64,000 nt of DNA, taken from the NCBI GenBank assembly GCA_021201825.1, contig JAJQED010000003.1, positions 10,772-74,771 on the forward strand. The letters run 5' to 3'. The position numbers were made by a program, and so were the translations under genes. The number at the start of each line of letters is the position of its first letter. Positions within the stretch are counted from its first letter, which is position 1. Below, piece after piece: positions 16,924 to 26,518 of this stretch. This DNA is from Alistipes sp. Its GTDB lineage: Bacteria > Bacteroidota > Bacteroidia > Bacteroidales > Rikenellaceae. The notes under the pieces were generated by a model. That model saw only the letters and a list, made by a program, of their open reading frames with translations. It did not search any database and was not told the origin of the DNA.

Positions 16924-19254
16924 ATGAAAAAAACTCTTGCACTACTGCTTCTTGCTATACCCGTAGCAACTTTGGCGCAATCGGGGTCGTTCCGGGGGAT
17001 TGTGACGGACAGCCAGGGCGAAGCCGTACCGTACGTTACGGTTGTGATCCAGAACCCCGATTCGGTAATGACCGAGGCGGTGCTGACCGATGCCGAGGGA
17101 TACTTCGACCTGCAACACGGGTTCGGGGACAACCATATAATTATCGTCCAGCATCTTTCTTACAATACTGCCGTCCTCTCGGGTGCCGACCTGAGGCGGT
17201 CGCGCCAAATAACGATCCACGAAAAGGAGAATACTATCGACGATATCATAGTACGGGGCGAGCGGCCGGCGGTAACTATTATCGACAATAAACTATCTTA
17301 CGACGCACAGGCACTCACAAAGGACAGGATAGTCAATACAGCGTTCGATATGGTAAAGGAAATTCCCGGCATAACGGGCACGGACGATGAGCTCCAACTC
17401 GTCGGGGCGAGTAAATTCACAATAGTGATTAACGGTCAGATAACATCCATGTCGCTTTCGGACCTCTATACCCTGTTGAGGTCTATTCCCGCAGGGCAGG
17501 TAAAACGGATGAATGTCGCCTATAATGCCCCGGCCAAGTATAATTTCAACGGGGCCGTGATCGAAGTGGAACTCATGGATAATACGGGATACGAAGGGGT
17601 GACCGGAGAGGTCGCGGCGGATTACGTAAATAACTTTTATTCCGGGGGGAAACTGCGCGGGAGCGTTAATGTGGAGAAGGAAAGATTCAGCCTAAATATC
17701 CTCGGGGAGCTGGGGCGCAGGAAGAGTTTCGGGCGGGACAGTACCTATTCCCGGCACCGGTATTTCGGGGACGACGTGGATATTTACCAGACCACCGCAC
17801 GGACGGGCAAACCGAATAATTACTCGGTACGGATCGGATCGGATTATAAACTCCACGACGGTGGCAACATCAACTTTTCATATTACTATTCCGGAACCAA
17901 TAACAATGCGGTCAATACGGCCGACAACCTTTTCGACGGGCCCGGGATAGAACGGGACGTACTGAGCCGGAGCCGGCTAAAAAGCAATACCCACCTGCAT
18001 AACCTGCACCTGCAGTACGACGGACTGCTTTCCGTCGGCGGAGACTATACACGTTACAACAGTCCCGACCGTGGCCATTATACCGATTATGAGAACGGCA
18101 TCACCGATACCGACTACACTATGCGCTTCTCACAAATGGTCGACAAAGGTAATTTCTTCCTGAATCATTCCACCGCCGTGGATACCTGGAAGATGGACTA
18201 CGGGCTTAATTTCACCGCCGCAGATTCCAGGAACAATTCCGATTACTTTTATACCCTCCCGGCCGCTGTCGTTACCGGTACCGTGAGCCGGCAGAGGGAA
18301 TATTTCGCCAATGCGTTTTTCGAGGTCAGCAAGCAGGTAAATGAAAAACTGAGCCTGAAACTGGGGATCAAAGGAGAATACCAATATTCGAATATAGAGA
18401 ACGACGGGGTGAAGAAAAACCTATGGAGCGAATGGGCTTTCTACCCGGACGCCTCACTGACCTATATGCCCGCGGATAAACATATCCTGCAGTTCAATAT
18501 CACCAGCGACAAGAATTACCCGCCTTACTGGGCACTGTCCACCAACGAATCGCAGATGAACGCCTATTCTTACGTAATAGGCAATCCCAACCTCAAGCCC
18601 TCGAGCGAGTACCACGGCCAACTGACCTATATCTTCAACCGTAAATATATCCTCACGGCATTCATGTCCTACAATGCCGACCTTTTCAGGCAGCTGCCAT
18701 ACCAGCTGGAAAACGACCTGCACATGCAATACCAGTTCGTGAACATGGATTTCCAGCTGCAGTACGGGCTTTCGCTGGTCGTGCCGTTCCGGATAGGCGA
18801 TGTGCTGAGTTCGCGGTTTATGATCAACGGTGTCGAGATGGTGGACCGGATAAAGGATTTCCACGGGATGAACGTGCGGAACAGCGTTTTCTGGGTCTAT
18901 ACCATGTTGCGCAACACGATAGCGCTTTACCACGGAAAGACAAAACTGGACCTGCAGGTCGACGGTTATTACCATACCAAAGCCGTTCAGGGGGTATTCG
19001 ACCTGGGAACCGGGATCGGTCTGAGTGCCGGGCTTAAATGGACCGTAAACGAAAAACTGAGCGCATCGGCTAAATGGGACAATATACTGCGCCGCCAGCA
19101 ACCCCGCCCGGTTAAGGTCGACTGGGCCGACCAGTACAGTGTAATGCGGTTCCGTGAATACGGAGTAGTTACACTTAACCTTACATGGCGGTTCGGGAAA
19201 TACGAGGAGAAGAAATTCCGCAATGTGGACAGTTCCCGCTTCGGCAGGAATTAG
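16924..19254 (+). CDS. TonB-receptor-like outer membrane beta-barrel protein
   Basis: A 776-residue outer membrane protein. The signal peptide ends near residue 19 (ATLAQS). A carboxypeptidase-regulatory-like domain (GSFRGIVTDSQGEAVPYVTV, about 21-100) is followed by a plug-like region and a long barrel rich in aromatic/aliphatic alternation, ending in a Bacteroidetes outer-membrane barrel type 3 region. It lacks an adjacent SusD. Family members are thought to be TonB-dependent receptors of unknown ligand. It is monocistronic and its stop overlaps the stop of the convergent amidotransferase gene by 4 nt. Confidence 0.85.
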   Translation: MKKTLALLLLAIPVATLAQSGSFRGIVTDSQGEAVPYVTVVIQNPDSVMTEAVLTDAEGYFDLQHGFGDNHIIIVQHLSYNTAVLSGADLRRSRQITIHEKENTIDDIIVRGERPAVTIIDNKLSYDAQALTKDRIVNTAFDMVKEIPGITGTDDELQLVGASKFTIVINGQITSMSLSDLYTLLRSIPAGQVKRMNVAYNAPAKYNFNGAVIEVELMDNTGYEGVTGEVAADYVNNFYSGGKLRGSVNVEKERFSLNILGELGRRKSFGRDSTYSRHRYFGDDVDIYQTTARTGKPNNYSVRIGSDYKLHDGGNINFSYYYSGTNNNAVNTADNLFDGPGIERDVLSRSRLKSNTHLHNLHLQYDGLLSVGGDYTRYNSPDRGHYTDYENGITDTDYTMRFSQMVDKGNFFLNHSTAVDTWKMDYGLNFTAADSRNNSDYFYTLPAAVVTGTVSRQREYFANAFFEVSKQVNEKLSLKLGIKGEYQYSNIENDGVKKNLWSEWAFYPDASLTYMPADKHILQFNITSDKNYPPYWALSTNESQMNAYSYVIGNPNLKPSSEYHGQLTYIFNRKYILTAFMSYNADLFRQLPYQLENDLHMQYQFVNMDFQLQYGLSLVVPFRIGDVLSSRFMINGVEMVDRIKDFHGMNVRNSVFWVYTMLRNTIALYHGKTKLDLQVDGYYHTKAVQGVFDLGTGIGLSAGLKWTVNEKLSASAKWDNILRRQQPRPVKVDWADQYSVMRFREYGVVTLNLTWRFGKYEEKKFRNVDSSRFGRN

Positions 19255-19961
19255 CACTTGCGCAGTGACGGCAGCGCGGCTATCATACGGGCCGCCTGCC
19301 GTCCGTTATGAGTAAGTTCCTGTATTGAACGAATACCGTTACGAACGGTCTCTTCCGGTTCACCCTTGCTGTGGTTACGCAGTAGATGCAGGTTATAATC
19401 GTCGGTATATTCCGGGTGGCCCTGGAAAGTTACGATGTGGTTGCCCACGGTGAACCCGTCATACTTGCAGAATGCGCTGGTGGCGAAAAGTTCGGCTTCG
19501 GCGGGGAGAACGGTAACCTGGTCGTGATGGTTGTAATGCAGGGCCATACCGTCGGGGAAAAAACCGCCGGCCCGGCCCGTGAGAATTTGCGACACCCGGA
19601 TACCTGTTCCCCAACCTTTGGGTGAGCGTTCGACCCTGCCGCCCAATGCCCTGGCAACGGCCTGGTGGCCGAAACAAATCCCGGCCATCGGAGTCTCGCT
19701 CCGGTGGGCCGCCTTTATCCATTCGAGCAGGTCTTCCACCCACGGGGTCCGATCGTAAACCGCCGAATTGCTCCCGGTTATAAGATGCAGTTCACCCCTG
19801 CCTGCCGTTGGCGGCAATTGCCGGTCGAATATATTGTAGACCCGGTAACCGACACCGTCGCATACCGAGTCGAACAATTGCCGGAACATCCATTCGTAAG
19901 TAGGAATACCCTGAGGCAAAAGCCCGGGGAAAGTATCGCAGAGGAGAAAGTTTATAGTCAT
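19251..19961 (-). CDS. Class I glutamine amidotransferase-like protein
   Basis: A 236-residue protein of the GATase1 superfamily, like the free-standing GMP-synthase-type amidotransferase homologues. The nucleophile motif GICFGHQ (Cys near 98) and the FQGHPEY motif carrying the catalytic His (about 181) are both present, so the hydrolase triad looks intact. There is no synthetase partner nearby; family relatives act on gamma-glutamyl compounds or have unknown substrates. Convergent with the barrel gene, sharing 4 nt. Confidence 0.82.
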   Translation of the reverse strand: MTINFLLCDTFPGLLPQGIPTYEWMFRQLFDSVCDGVGYRVYNIFDRQLPPTAGRGELHLITGSNSAVYDRTPWVEDLLEWIKAAHRSETPMAGICFGHQAVARALGGRVERSPKGWGTGIRVSQILTGRAGGFFPDGMALHYNHHDQVTVLPAEAELFATSAFCKYDGFTVGNHIVTFQGHPEYTDDYNLHLLRNHSKGEPEETVRNGIRSIQELTHNGRQAARMIAALPSLRKC

Positions 19962-20006
19962 TCCGGAATGCGTTAAGGGATTTGCCTAAACAGTGGTTAT
20001 TTGTTC

Positions 20007-20014
20007 CAAATTTA
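20007..20014 (-). promoter_or_regulatory. -7 promoter element TAAATTTG
   Basis: Minus-strand TAAATTTG about 45 nt before the amidotransferase start. It matches TAnnTTTG; a matching -33 element is not obvious. Confidence 0.45.
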
Positions 20015-20068
20015 AAATATTTCCGGTTGCCGTTCGTCTTGAAGAGTAAGAAATAAAATTTATAAGCC

Positions 20069-20359
20069 GTGAAAAAACTGTATAAGTACCACATTACACT
20101 GGAGATGATCGAAGACCGGGATGGACTTCAACTTCCGGAACCGGTAGGATTCGATTTAGAGAACCACGACAATATTTTCGGTATCATCACCCTGCTGGAG
20201 AAAAGGGACCTGTTCAATGATCCGCAACAGGTCAAAGAATTTACCCTCGGGCTGAAACTGTTAGGGGGAGTATTGCTTAAAAACCAGGAATCGCCGTTAT
20301 TTGAAGATTTCACCCCGGCATTCCGCAACCTTATGAAACGGCTCAAAAGCAGTAATTAA
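20069..20359 (+). CDS. DUF3861-like small protein
   Basis: A 96-residue cytosolic protein. The N-terminal pattern KKLYKYHITLEMIEDRDG and the following ENHDNIFGIITLLEKRDLF are characteristic of the DUF3861 family. No catalytic motif, signal or membrane segment is visible. Function is unknown. The next gene is convergent. Confidence 0.75.
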   Translation: MKKLYKYHITLEMIEDRDGLQLPEPVGFDLENHDNIFGIITLLEKRDLFNDPQQVKEFTLGLKLLGGVLLKNQESPLFEDFTPAFRNLMKRLKSSN

Positions 20360-20385
20360 GGCACCGGCGATGAGCCTTGTCCGGG

Positions 20386-20586
20386 TCAGTCGATGTCGAT
20401 ACCCCGGAAAAATTCCTCGAGGGTAACTCCGTAATATTTGCATAGGACCGACAAGATCGTCAGTGTTACGTTCGCTACTCCGCGTTCGTGCCGGCTGATC
20501 TTGATACGGGTGTTGAACATCACTTTTTCCTGTGGGTAACCTTTCACTTTGCGTATTTCCCGCAAACGGTCTCCCACGTTCCTCAT
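20386..20586 (-). CDS. XRE-family helix-turn-helix regulator, small
   Basis: A 66-residue protein that is almost entirely one HTH_3 (Cro/CI) domain. I start it at MRNVGDRLREIRKVKGY because the family begins there; an ATG 10 codons upstream is possible. The helix-turn-helix differs somewhat from the usual Q-x-x-L-A pattern (YPQEKVMFNTRIKISRHERG). The C-terminal LCKYYGVTLEEFFRGI is typical. Single-domain regulators of this kind are often found near mobile or stress genes; no partner toxin is visible here. Confidence 0.78.
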   Translation of the reverse strand: MRNVGDRLREIRKVKGYPQEKVMFNTRIKISRHERGVANVTLTILSVLCKYYGVTLEEFFRGIDID

Positions 20587-20782
20587 CAACCCGTTATCGC
20601 ATCTTTCCCTGCCCATACCTTAATTTTTTGCCCGGAACCGTGTGTGTAAACTTAAACTTTTCTGCCGAATTGTCCACGCCGGGTCGTTTTGCCGGCGGTG
20701 TTTCATTTTTGCTTGCAGGGGTTTTATCCGATAAAATTTTAACATCCTGTTAGGAATTATCCCACCGACAGGCCAAAACGGC

Positions 20783-20790
20783 TATATTTG
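20783..20790 (+). promoter_or_regulatory. -7 promoter element TATATTTG
   Basis: TATATTTG 36 nt upstream of the asnB start. It supports the start at MCGIVG rather than the frame extension beginning near 20788, which would overlap the promoter. Confidence 0.55.
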
Positions 20791-20826
20791 CAGTTGACTA
20801 CTCACTGTAAAATAATCATTACAAAT

Positions 20827-22497
20827 ATGTGTGGAATTGTCGGGATGTTCGGGATAACCGCCGGCCAGGCGGAGGCGTACAGGCCGGGGGTGCTGAAAAT
20901 GGCTAAGAAAATCCGCCACCGGGGGCCGGACTGGTCTGGGATATACTGCGGAACGGGGGCGATCCTTGCCCATGAGCGCCTGTCTATAGTCGACCCCGAA
21001 TCGGGCGGCCAGCCGCTCAGGAGCAAAGACGGGAAACTTACCCTGGCCGTGAACGGCGAAATATACAACCATAGGGAACTGCGTGAACAACTTTCGGATT
21101 ACCCATTCCAGACCGGCTCGGACTGCGAAGTTATACTGGCGCTGTACCGTAAAAAAGGTATCGGGTTTCTCGAGGACTTGAACGGGATCTTCGCGTTCGC
21201 ACTTTACGACGAAGAAAACGGAACCTACCTTATCGGCCGCGACCATATCGGGATAATTCCCCTTTATATGGGCTGGGATGAGGCCGGCCATTTTTATGTA
21301 GCCTCGGAACTAAAGGCGCTCGAGGGTGTATGCTCTTCGATCAAGCCGTTCGAACCGGGGCATTATTATTACAGTGCGGAAGACCGCTTTGTGAAGTGGT
21401 ACCGCCGTGACTGGGAAGATTTCGATAACGTAAAGGACAACCCGGCCGACATCGACATGTTGAGGCAGTCGCTCGAGAGCGCCGTAGAACGCCAGCTTAT
21501 GTCCGACGTACCGTACGGTGTGCTGCTGTCTGGAGGGCTCGACTCCTCGGTAATATCGGCCATCGCGAAGAAATATGCCGCCAAGCGTATCGAGACGGGG
21601 GGGCGGAGCGACGCATGGTGGCCTCGGCTCCACTCGTTCGCCGTGGGGCTCGAGGGCGCCCCGGACCTTGCCGCCGCCCGCAAGGTAGCAGACCATATCG
21701 GTACGGTCCACCATGAAATACATTACACCATACAGGAAGGCCTGGATGCCATACGGGACGTTATATATTATATAGAAACCTACGACGTGACCACCGTGCG
21801 AGCTTCCACTCCGATGTACCTGCTTGCCCGGGTGATAAAATCCATGGGAATAAAGATGGTCCTTTCGGGAGAAGGGGCGGACGAAATATTCGGAGGCTAT
21901 CTCTATTTCCATAAAGCGCCCGACGCCCGTGCTTTCCACGAAGAAACGGTCCGTAAACTATCCAAGCTCCATCTCTACGACTGCCTGCGGGCCAACAAAT
22001 CGCTCTCGGCCTGGGGTGTGGAGGGCCGTGTGCCGTTCCTCGACAAGGAGTTCATGGAAGTTGCCATGCGCCTGAACCCCTCCATGAAGATGGCCCGTGA
22101 CGGCCGCATGGAAAAATGGGTGGTCCGCAAAGCCTGCGAAGACATACTGCCCGCAGAGGTCGTATGGCGCCAAAAAGAACAATTCTCTGACGGAGTGGGG
22201 TACAGCTGGATAGACACCCTGAAAGAAGTGACCGCCGCCGCAGTCTCGGACGAACAAATGAAACGCGCCGCAGAACGTTTCCCCATAAACCCACCGCAAA
22301 ACAAAGAAGAATATTACTACCGTTCCATATTCGAAGAACATTTTCCCTCCCAGTCTGCAGCCCGAACGGTACCCTCCGTACCCTCGGTCGCCTGCAGTAC
22401 CCCCGAAGCCCTCGCCTGGGACTCCTCGTTCCAGGGTCAAAACGACCCATCCGGCCGTGCCGTAAAGAACATCCATATAATGGGTGATCGATCCTGA
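20827..22497 (+). CDS. asnB: Asparagine synthase B (glutamine-hydrolysing)
   Basis: A 556-residue enzyme making asparagine from aspartate, ATP and glutamine. The start MCGIVG is fixed by biology: Cys2 must become the N-terminal nucleophile of the class II glutaminase domain (residues 2 to about 190; RHRGPDWSG motif present). The synthetase domain follows with the PP-loop LLSGGLDSS (about 235) and SGEGADEIFGGY. Length and C-terminal sequence match the AsnB type of Bacteroidetes. It is monocistronic and followed by a long perfect inverted repeat. Confidence 0.96.
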   Translation: MCGIVGMFGITAGQAEAYRPGVLKMAKKIRHRGPDWSGIYCGTGAILAHERLSIVDPESGGQPLRSKDGKLTLAVNGEIYNHRELREQLSDYPFQTGSDCEVILALYRKKGIGFLEDLNGIFAFALYDEENGTYLIGRDHIGIIPLYMGWDEAGHFYVASELKALEGVCSSIKPFEPGHYYYSAEDRFVKWYRRDWEDFDNVKDNPADIDMLRQSLESAVERQLMSDVPYGVLLSGGLDSSVISAIAKKYAAKRIETGGRSDAWWPRLHSFAVGLEGAPDLAAARKVADHIGTVHHEIHYTIQEGLDAIRDVIYYIETYDVTTVRASTPMYLLARVIKSMGIKMVLSGEGADEIFGGYLYFHKAPDARAFHEETVRKLSKLHLYDCLRANKSLSAWGVEGRVPFLDKEFMEVAMRLNPSMKMARDGRMEKWVVRKACEDILPAEVVWRQKEQFSDGVGYSWIDTLKEVTAAAVSDEQMKRAAERFPINPPQNKEEYYYRSIFEEHFPSQSAARTVPSVPSVACSTPEALAWDSSFQGQNDPSGRAVKNIHIMGDRS

Positions 22498-22526
22498 GGA
22501 TATTATTTGATTTTCCTTCTCTCCTT

Positions 22527-22571
22527 ATACTTCATGGGGTGTTAGCCAAAAGCTAACACCCCATGAAGTAT
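22527..22571. repeat. Perfect 20-bp inverted repeat with 5-nt loop
   Basis: Arms 22527-22546 and 22552-22571 are perfectly complementary with loop CAAAA. It lies 29 nt after the asnB stop. It may act as a terminator, but neither strand has a good T tract after the stem, so a role as transcript end protector or small palindromic element is also possible. Confidence 0.8.
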
Positions 22572-22668
22572 TTGAGTAGATACAGGTATTATTTATCCAG
22601 AGGCTGAACAATGAAAAGCGGCGATGTACAATAAATGAAAAATAATATAAATATTTTTATGATGCTTA

Positions 22669-22826
22669 ATCCCACTTAGATGCAGGTTTGACAGGGTTTT
22701 TAAAAAATCAATACAATTCAGGATACGGAAAAATCGTAAGTCCGGTTAGACAAATTACCAGACAGTGCATATTTATTACAGATAAGGAAGAATTAAGTCG
22801 ACTACGACCGTCCATCTTAGTGGGAT
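22669..22826. repeat. Spaced 14-bp inverted repeat in an AT-rich noncoding stretch
   Basis: Arms 22669-22682 (ATCCCACTTAGATG) and 22813-22826 (CATCTTAGTGGGAT) match at 13 of 14 positions and frame about 130 bp. The whole interval 22572-22934 is AT-rich compared with its surroundings and has no supportable reading frame and no TAnnTTTG promoter. It may be a small transposon relic, a ncRNA or the control region of the fecR-like gene; nothing decides. Confidence 0.4.
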
Positions 22827-22934
22827 AGGAAAGGGCGGGCATGATTTAAAAATAGATTCAATAAGTTACGAAAAAATTACTGCTTTCCTGATGCCCGTGT
22901 GGCTTTAGCCCCGGGGAGGCGTAAGGATGATTTT

Positions 22935-23982
22935 ATGAGGAAAAAAGGCAGTTATGCAGGAGGGGATGAGGCCAGTGCCAAATCCATTCTCGACGCTTAT
23001 TTCGATGGTTCCGTGTCCGAAGAACTGAAAGACGAGATATTCGATTGGTTTGTAACCTACGGACACCATGAACACATCGACCGGGCATTGTACGACCTCT
23101 ATCTCGAGCGGATGGAGCGGAGCGCTGTTCCCGACAGGCGGACGGTCGAGAATTACCGGCATATCAGTACCCTGCTGGGTTTCCCCGCTACCGAGACCGG
23201 TGCGGAGTTCCTTACGCGACGCAAGCCGAACCGCATCGTGCGGATAAGTTTAAAGATAGCGGCTGTCCTGATTCCTTTTATCAGTTTTCCTGGCACGCCA
23301 ATGGGGCGGACCGGATATCCCACATGCCGAAACTTATATGGCCGTAGTGACCCAGCCGGATGTTCCGCAGCGTGTGGAGCTCCCCGACGGCCATCAGATC
23401 TGGCTCAACGGGGACAGCGGGATGGAACTCAAGGGCGATGCGGAAACGGGTTGGTTAGTGGAGTTGGATGGAGAGGCGTTTTTCTCCGTAGTGCCGGGCC
23501 TGGGTATCCCGTTCAGGGTTGTTACGGACAGGCTGACCGTGGAGGTTATGGGAACGCAGTTCAAGGTGTCTGCATATAAGCAGGCGAGTGATATAGAGGT
23601 GGGGCTGGTCGAGGGATCGGTCAAAATAACGGGAGTGGACGGCCACAGGAAACCGGTCGTGCTGGAGCCGAACCAGGTGTTCAGCATGGACAGGGGAACA
23701 TCCCGGTTCAGGGTAGCGGAGATGGTCGCGGTTGCCGCTCCTGAGTGGAGGATCGAGAACCTCGATTTCGAGGACACCCCGCTCGGTGAGATACTGCGTG
23801 CGGCAGGGATTTACTTCGGCAAGCAGATGCTGATAGACCCTGCGCTGGAGCTCGACGAGCATTTTACGATGAATTTCCGCAAACAGGTCGGGCTGGAGGA
23901 TATGCTCGAGATACTCCAGGACCTGTCGGGAGAATTCGCATACAGGATAACGGGAGACATCATAGAGTTGTATCCCATTTAA
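22935..23982 (+). pseudogene. FecR-like anti-sigma factor, interrupted by +1 frameshift
   Basis: Read across one frame change, this is a typical FecR of about 348 residues: a cytoplasmic anti-sigma N-terminus (SILDAYFDGSVSEELKDEIF), one transmembrane helix, the FecR domain (RVELPDGHQIWLNGDSGMEL) and a C-terminal STN-like domain (NLDFEDTPLGEILRAAGIYF). The N-terminal frame runs from 22935 into 23281 and the remainder is in the next frame. Dropping one T from TTTT at 23276-23279 restores a continuous helix IAAVLIPLSVFLARQW. FecR proteins hold an ECF sigma factor and pass a signal from an outer membrane STN domain. No sigma gene lies next to it; the nearest is at 35941. The frameshift may be real or an assembly error. 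Confidence 0.82.
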
Positions 23983-24230
23983 AAGGACGCCAATATACCC
24001 ATAATATGAAGAACAAGAACCTAAAACCTTTAAAGACATGACCCGGCCTGACATTTAATCGTTTTTGCCGGATTCCGGTCGGAATGTATTAGAAAATTCC
24101 CTTTGAAATAACGCCGCCGGGCACTGCCCGTAGGCCAGACTACCGGTGAGGGTTTGCCGGAGTGACAGCATACCGAATTATGCTGAGGGGGAATGCCTTG
24201 TCTCTTCATTAACAGTTTTTAGAAGCATAA

Positions 24231-25310
24231 ATGACTCATTTTAAAGAAATAAGTAAATACCGGAAAGCTGCCGCAGCGGCCAAAGCCCTGCTCGTAGTGG
24301 CGGCCGCGCTGGTATTGTCCGTGACAATGCTCGCCGCCCAGTCCCGCATGGTTAATTTCCCGGGCCGGCAGGTGACTACCGGATATGCTTTCAACGAGAT
24401 ACAGAAGCAGACAGGACTTGGGATCGCCTATAACAGCAGGCTGGTTAAAACGGACAGGGCGGTAACCCTGCCCAGGAACGATATGACCGTCGAGGAGGTG
24501 ATGGATGCCCTGCTTGACGGTACGGGATTTACCTATTCCATAGTCCGCGAGATCATTACCATCAAACGGTCCGAAACGCCGGCGGTGACGGAACCAGCTC
24601 CGGTCAATACTCCGGTTGTAACCGTTCCGGATCCGGCCCCTATATTCGAACAACCAACACCGCCGGCTTACAAACGAAGCGGCCCGGTAATAATAGCCTC
24701 CGGGGATTATCTGCCGGGCATATCGCTTCCTCAACTTGAATACACGGCCGGGTATTATCCCGTGGAGAACTATTCGTCCGCCAGGGGACACTTCCCCGAC
24801 CTGGCGGTAAAGATAAATTTCCTTTACGCCGGGGCTGCCCTGACCCCGAACGTCGCTTTGGAATTCGGTATAAAGGACCAATGGACCATAAACGTCTCGG
24901 GAAGTTATAACCCGTGGAAACGCAAAGGGGATTTCAACAGCAACAAGAAACTCGTCCATTCCATTTTCAAGGCCGAGGCCCGGTTCTGGACATGCAGCCG
25001 CTTCGACGGCCATTATGTTGGGGTTTATCCGCTCTACGCAAGGTATAATATCGGTTCGCACAAGATACCGATGCTGTTCAAAAAGGATTACCGGTACGAG
25101 GGGCATGCGTTCGGCGGAGGCGTGTCGTACGGTTACCATTTGATGCTTTCGCGCCAATGGGGCCTGGAATTTTCCGCCGGGGTGGGTGCGGCATATATGA
25201 GCCACGAAAAATACCATTGCGCGGTATGCAGTACGGATTTCGTGAAAGAGAACAAAACGTTCCTCGGGCCGACCGACCTGGGAATAAGGCTGGTGTTTGT
25301 AATAAAGTAA
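24231..25310 (+). CDS. STN domain fused to DUF3575, fimbrial-locus outer membrane protein
   Basis: A 359-residue exported protein. After an N-terminal hydrophobic signal (about 18-36) there is an STN (secretin/TonB short N-terminal) domain (AFNEIQKQTGLGIAYNSRLV to about 110), a Pro-rich linker (EPAPVNTPVVTVPDPAPIF) and a DUF3575 barrel-like domain from about 180 to the end. DUF3575 proteins are regular members of Bacteroidales type V fimbria operons. STN domains of FecA-like receptors touch FecR; with a FecR-like gene directly upstream, this fusion could couple fimbrial assembly to sigma-factor signalling. The gene is followed 10 nt later by the DUF3868 gene. Confidence 0.85.
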   Translation: MTHFKEISKYRKAAAAAKALLVVAAALVLSVTMLAAQSRMVNFPGRQVTTGYAFNEIQKQTGLGIAYNSRLVKTDRAVTLPRNDMTVEEVMDALLDGTGFTYSIVREIITIKRSETPAVTEPAPVNTPVVTVPDPAPIFEQPTPPAYKRSGPVIIASGDYLPGISLPQLEYTAGYYPVENYSSARGHFPDLAVKINFLYAGAALTPNVALEFGIKDQWTINVSGSYNPWKRKGDFNSNKKLVHSIFKAEARFWTCSRFDGHYVGVYPLYARYNIGSHKIPMLFKKDYRYEGHAFGGGVSYGYHLMLSRQWGLEFSAGVGAAYMSHEKYHCAVCSTDFVKENKTFLGPTDLGIRLVFVIK

Positions 25311-25320
25311 CCGTATCGTG

Positions 25321-26512
25321 ATGAAGAAGTTATTCGCCATAATAATCCTTACAGCCCTGGCAGTGCGGGCAAGCGGCCAGAACCCGGATGCGGTGATCAC
25401 CTACGGTGCCGAGCTGGATCATTCGGGCGGCTATTCGTTCGTCTCGTTCGGGGTGAGCGTCGGCAAAAGGGCAATACCGAACACCCATACGCTGATCCTC
25501 AGCCCGGTTATTACCGACGGGGTGAACGAGGAGACCCTGCCGCCGGTAATCATACAGGGAGGAAAGAGGGGCTCAGCTGGCCGAGATACGAAACAACTGG
25601 ACAACGGGGATGCAGTCCCTGCCGCTTGCGTTCAGCGACAAGGCGCTCAAAGCGGGTAAAGGCGAGGTGGTTCGTTACCGCAACGTTACCGATCGCAAAC
25701 CGTGGATGGACGGGGCCGACCTTATACTGGAGACAATAGATATAGGTTGCTGTGACGAACCGGTTGTTACCAAGCTAATGCTGGTTAAGGGCGAACCGGC
25801 GTCCACGCGGCAGGACGTACTGCTGGAAGAGACGGCCGGCCTTTTCTCGGACGATCTGCAATATGACGTCGTTATCGAACCGGCACGGGAGGTAACCGTT
25901 CCCGGGACGGTATACATTCCGGTTGTGACCGCGGCGGGTTTGCCGCTGGTTGTGGAGGCGGATAACGGCGACAGGATAAACTTCGTGCAGACCGGTAACA
26001 CCGGTTACGAGGTCCAGCCGGATATAAAATTCGCTACCGGCCGCACTACCATCGTGGCCGAATACGACGGCAACGGCGGTTACCTGCGAGACCTGATACG
26101 AACGATCCGGGAGATACAGTCGTCCGGGGGTGAAATAAAGAGGATCTCCATTGCCGGATTCGCTTCGCCCGAGGGGTCCAAATCGGCAAATGAGGCTCTG
26201 GCACTCGGCCGGGCCACGGAAGTGAAAAAGTACATCATGCGGGAAACATACCTGCGGGACGAGCTGTTCATGATCTTCAACGGCGGTGAGGACTGGGAGG
26301 GATTGCGGCAGTTGGTCAGCCAGTCCGACCTTGCCGAACGGGACATAATCGTCGATATTATCGACAATAATTTCGGGTGGGACAATACCCGCCGCAAGAG
26401 CAACCTGATGAGGCTGAATAACGGCCGTCCGTACAGGTACCTACTCGAGAACGTTTACCCGAAACTGAGGCGTGCGGCATACATAACGATATACTATGAC
26501 AACATAAGATAA
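25321..26512 (+). pseudogene. DUF3868/OmpA-like fimbrial protein, interrupted by +1 frameshift
   Basis: Read across one frame change this is a DUF3868-type protein of about 396 residues: signal peptide (KKLFAIIILTALAVRASGQ), an N-terminal beta domain (GYSFVSFGVSV, LILSPVITDGVNEETLPPVI) and a C-terminal OmpA-like part (ISIAGFASPEGSKSANEALA). The first frame stops at 25659; the rest is in the next frame. Removing one G from GGGG at 25568-25571 joins the parts as GKRAQLAEIRNNWTTGMQS. Such proteins accompany DUF3575 proteins in fimbrial operons and probably sit at the outer membrane/peptidoglycan. Whether the break is real cannot be told from the sequence. Confidence 0.8.
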
Positions 26513-26518
26513 AAGACT

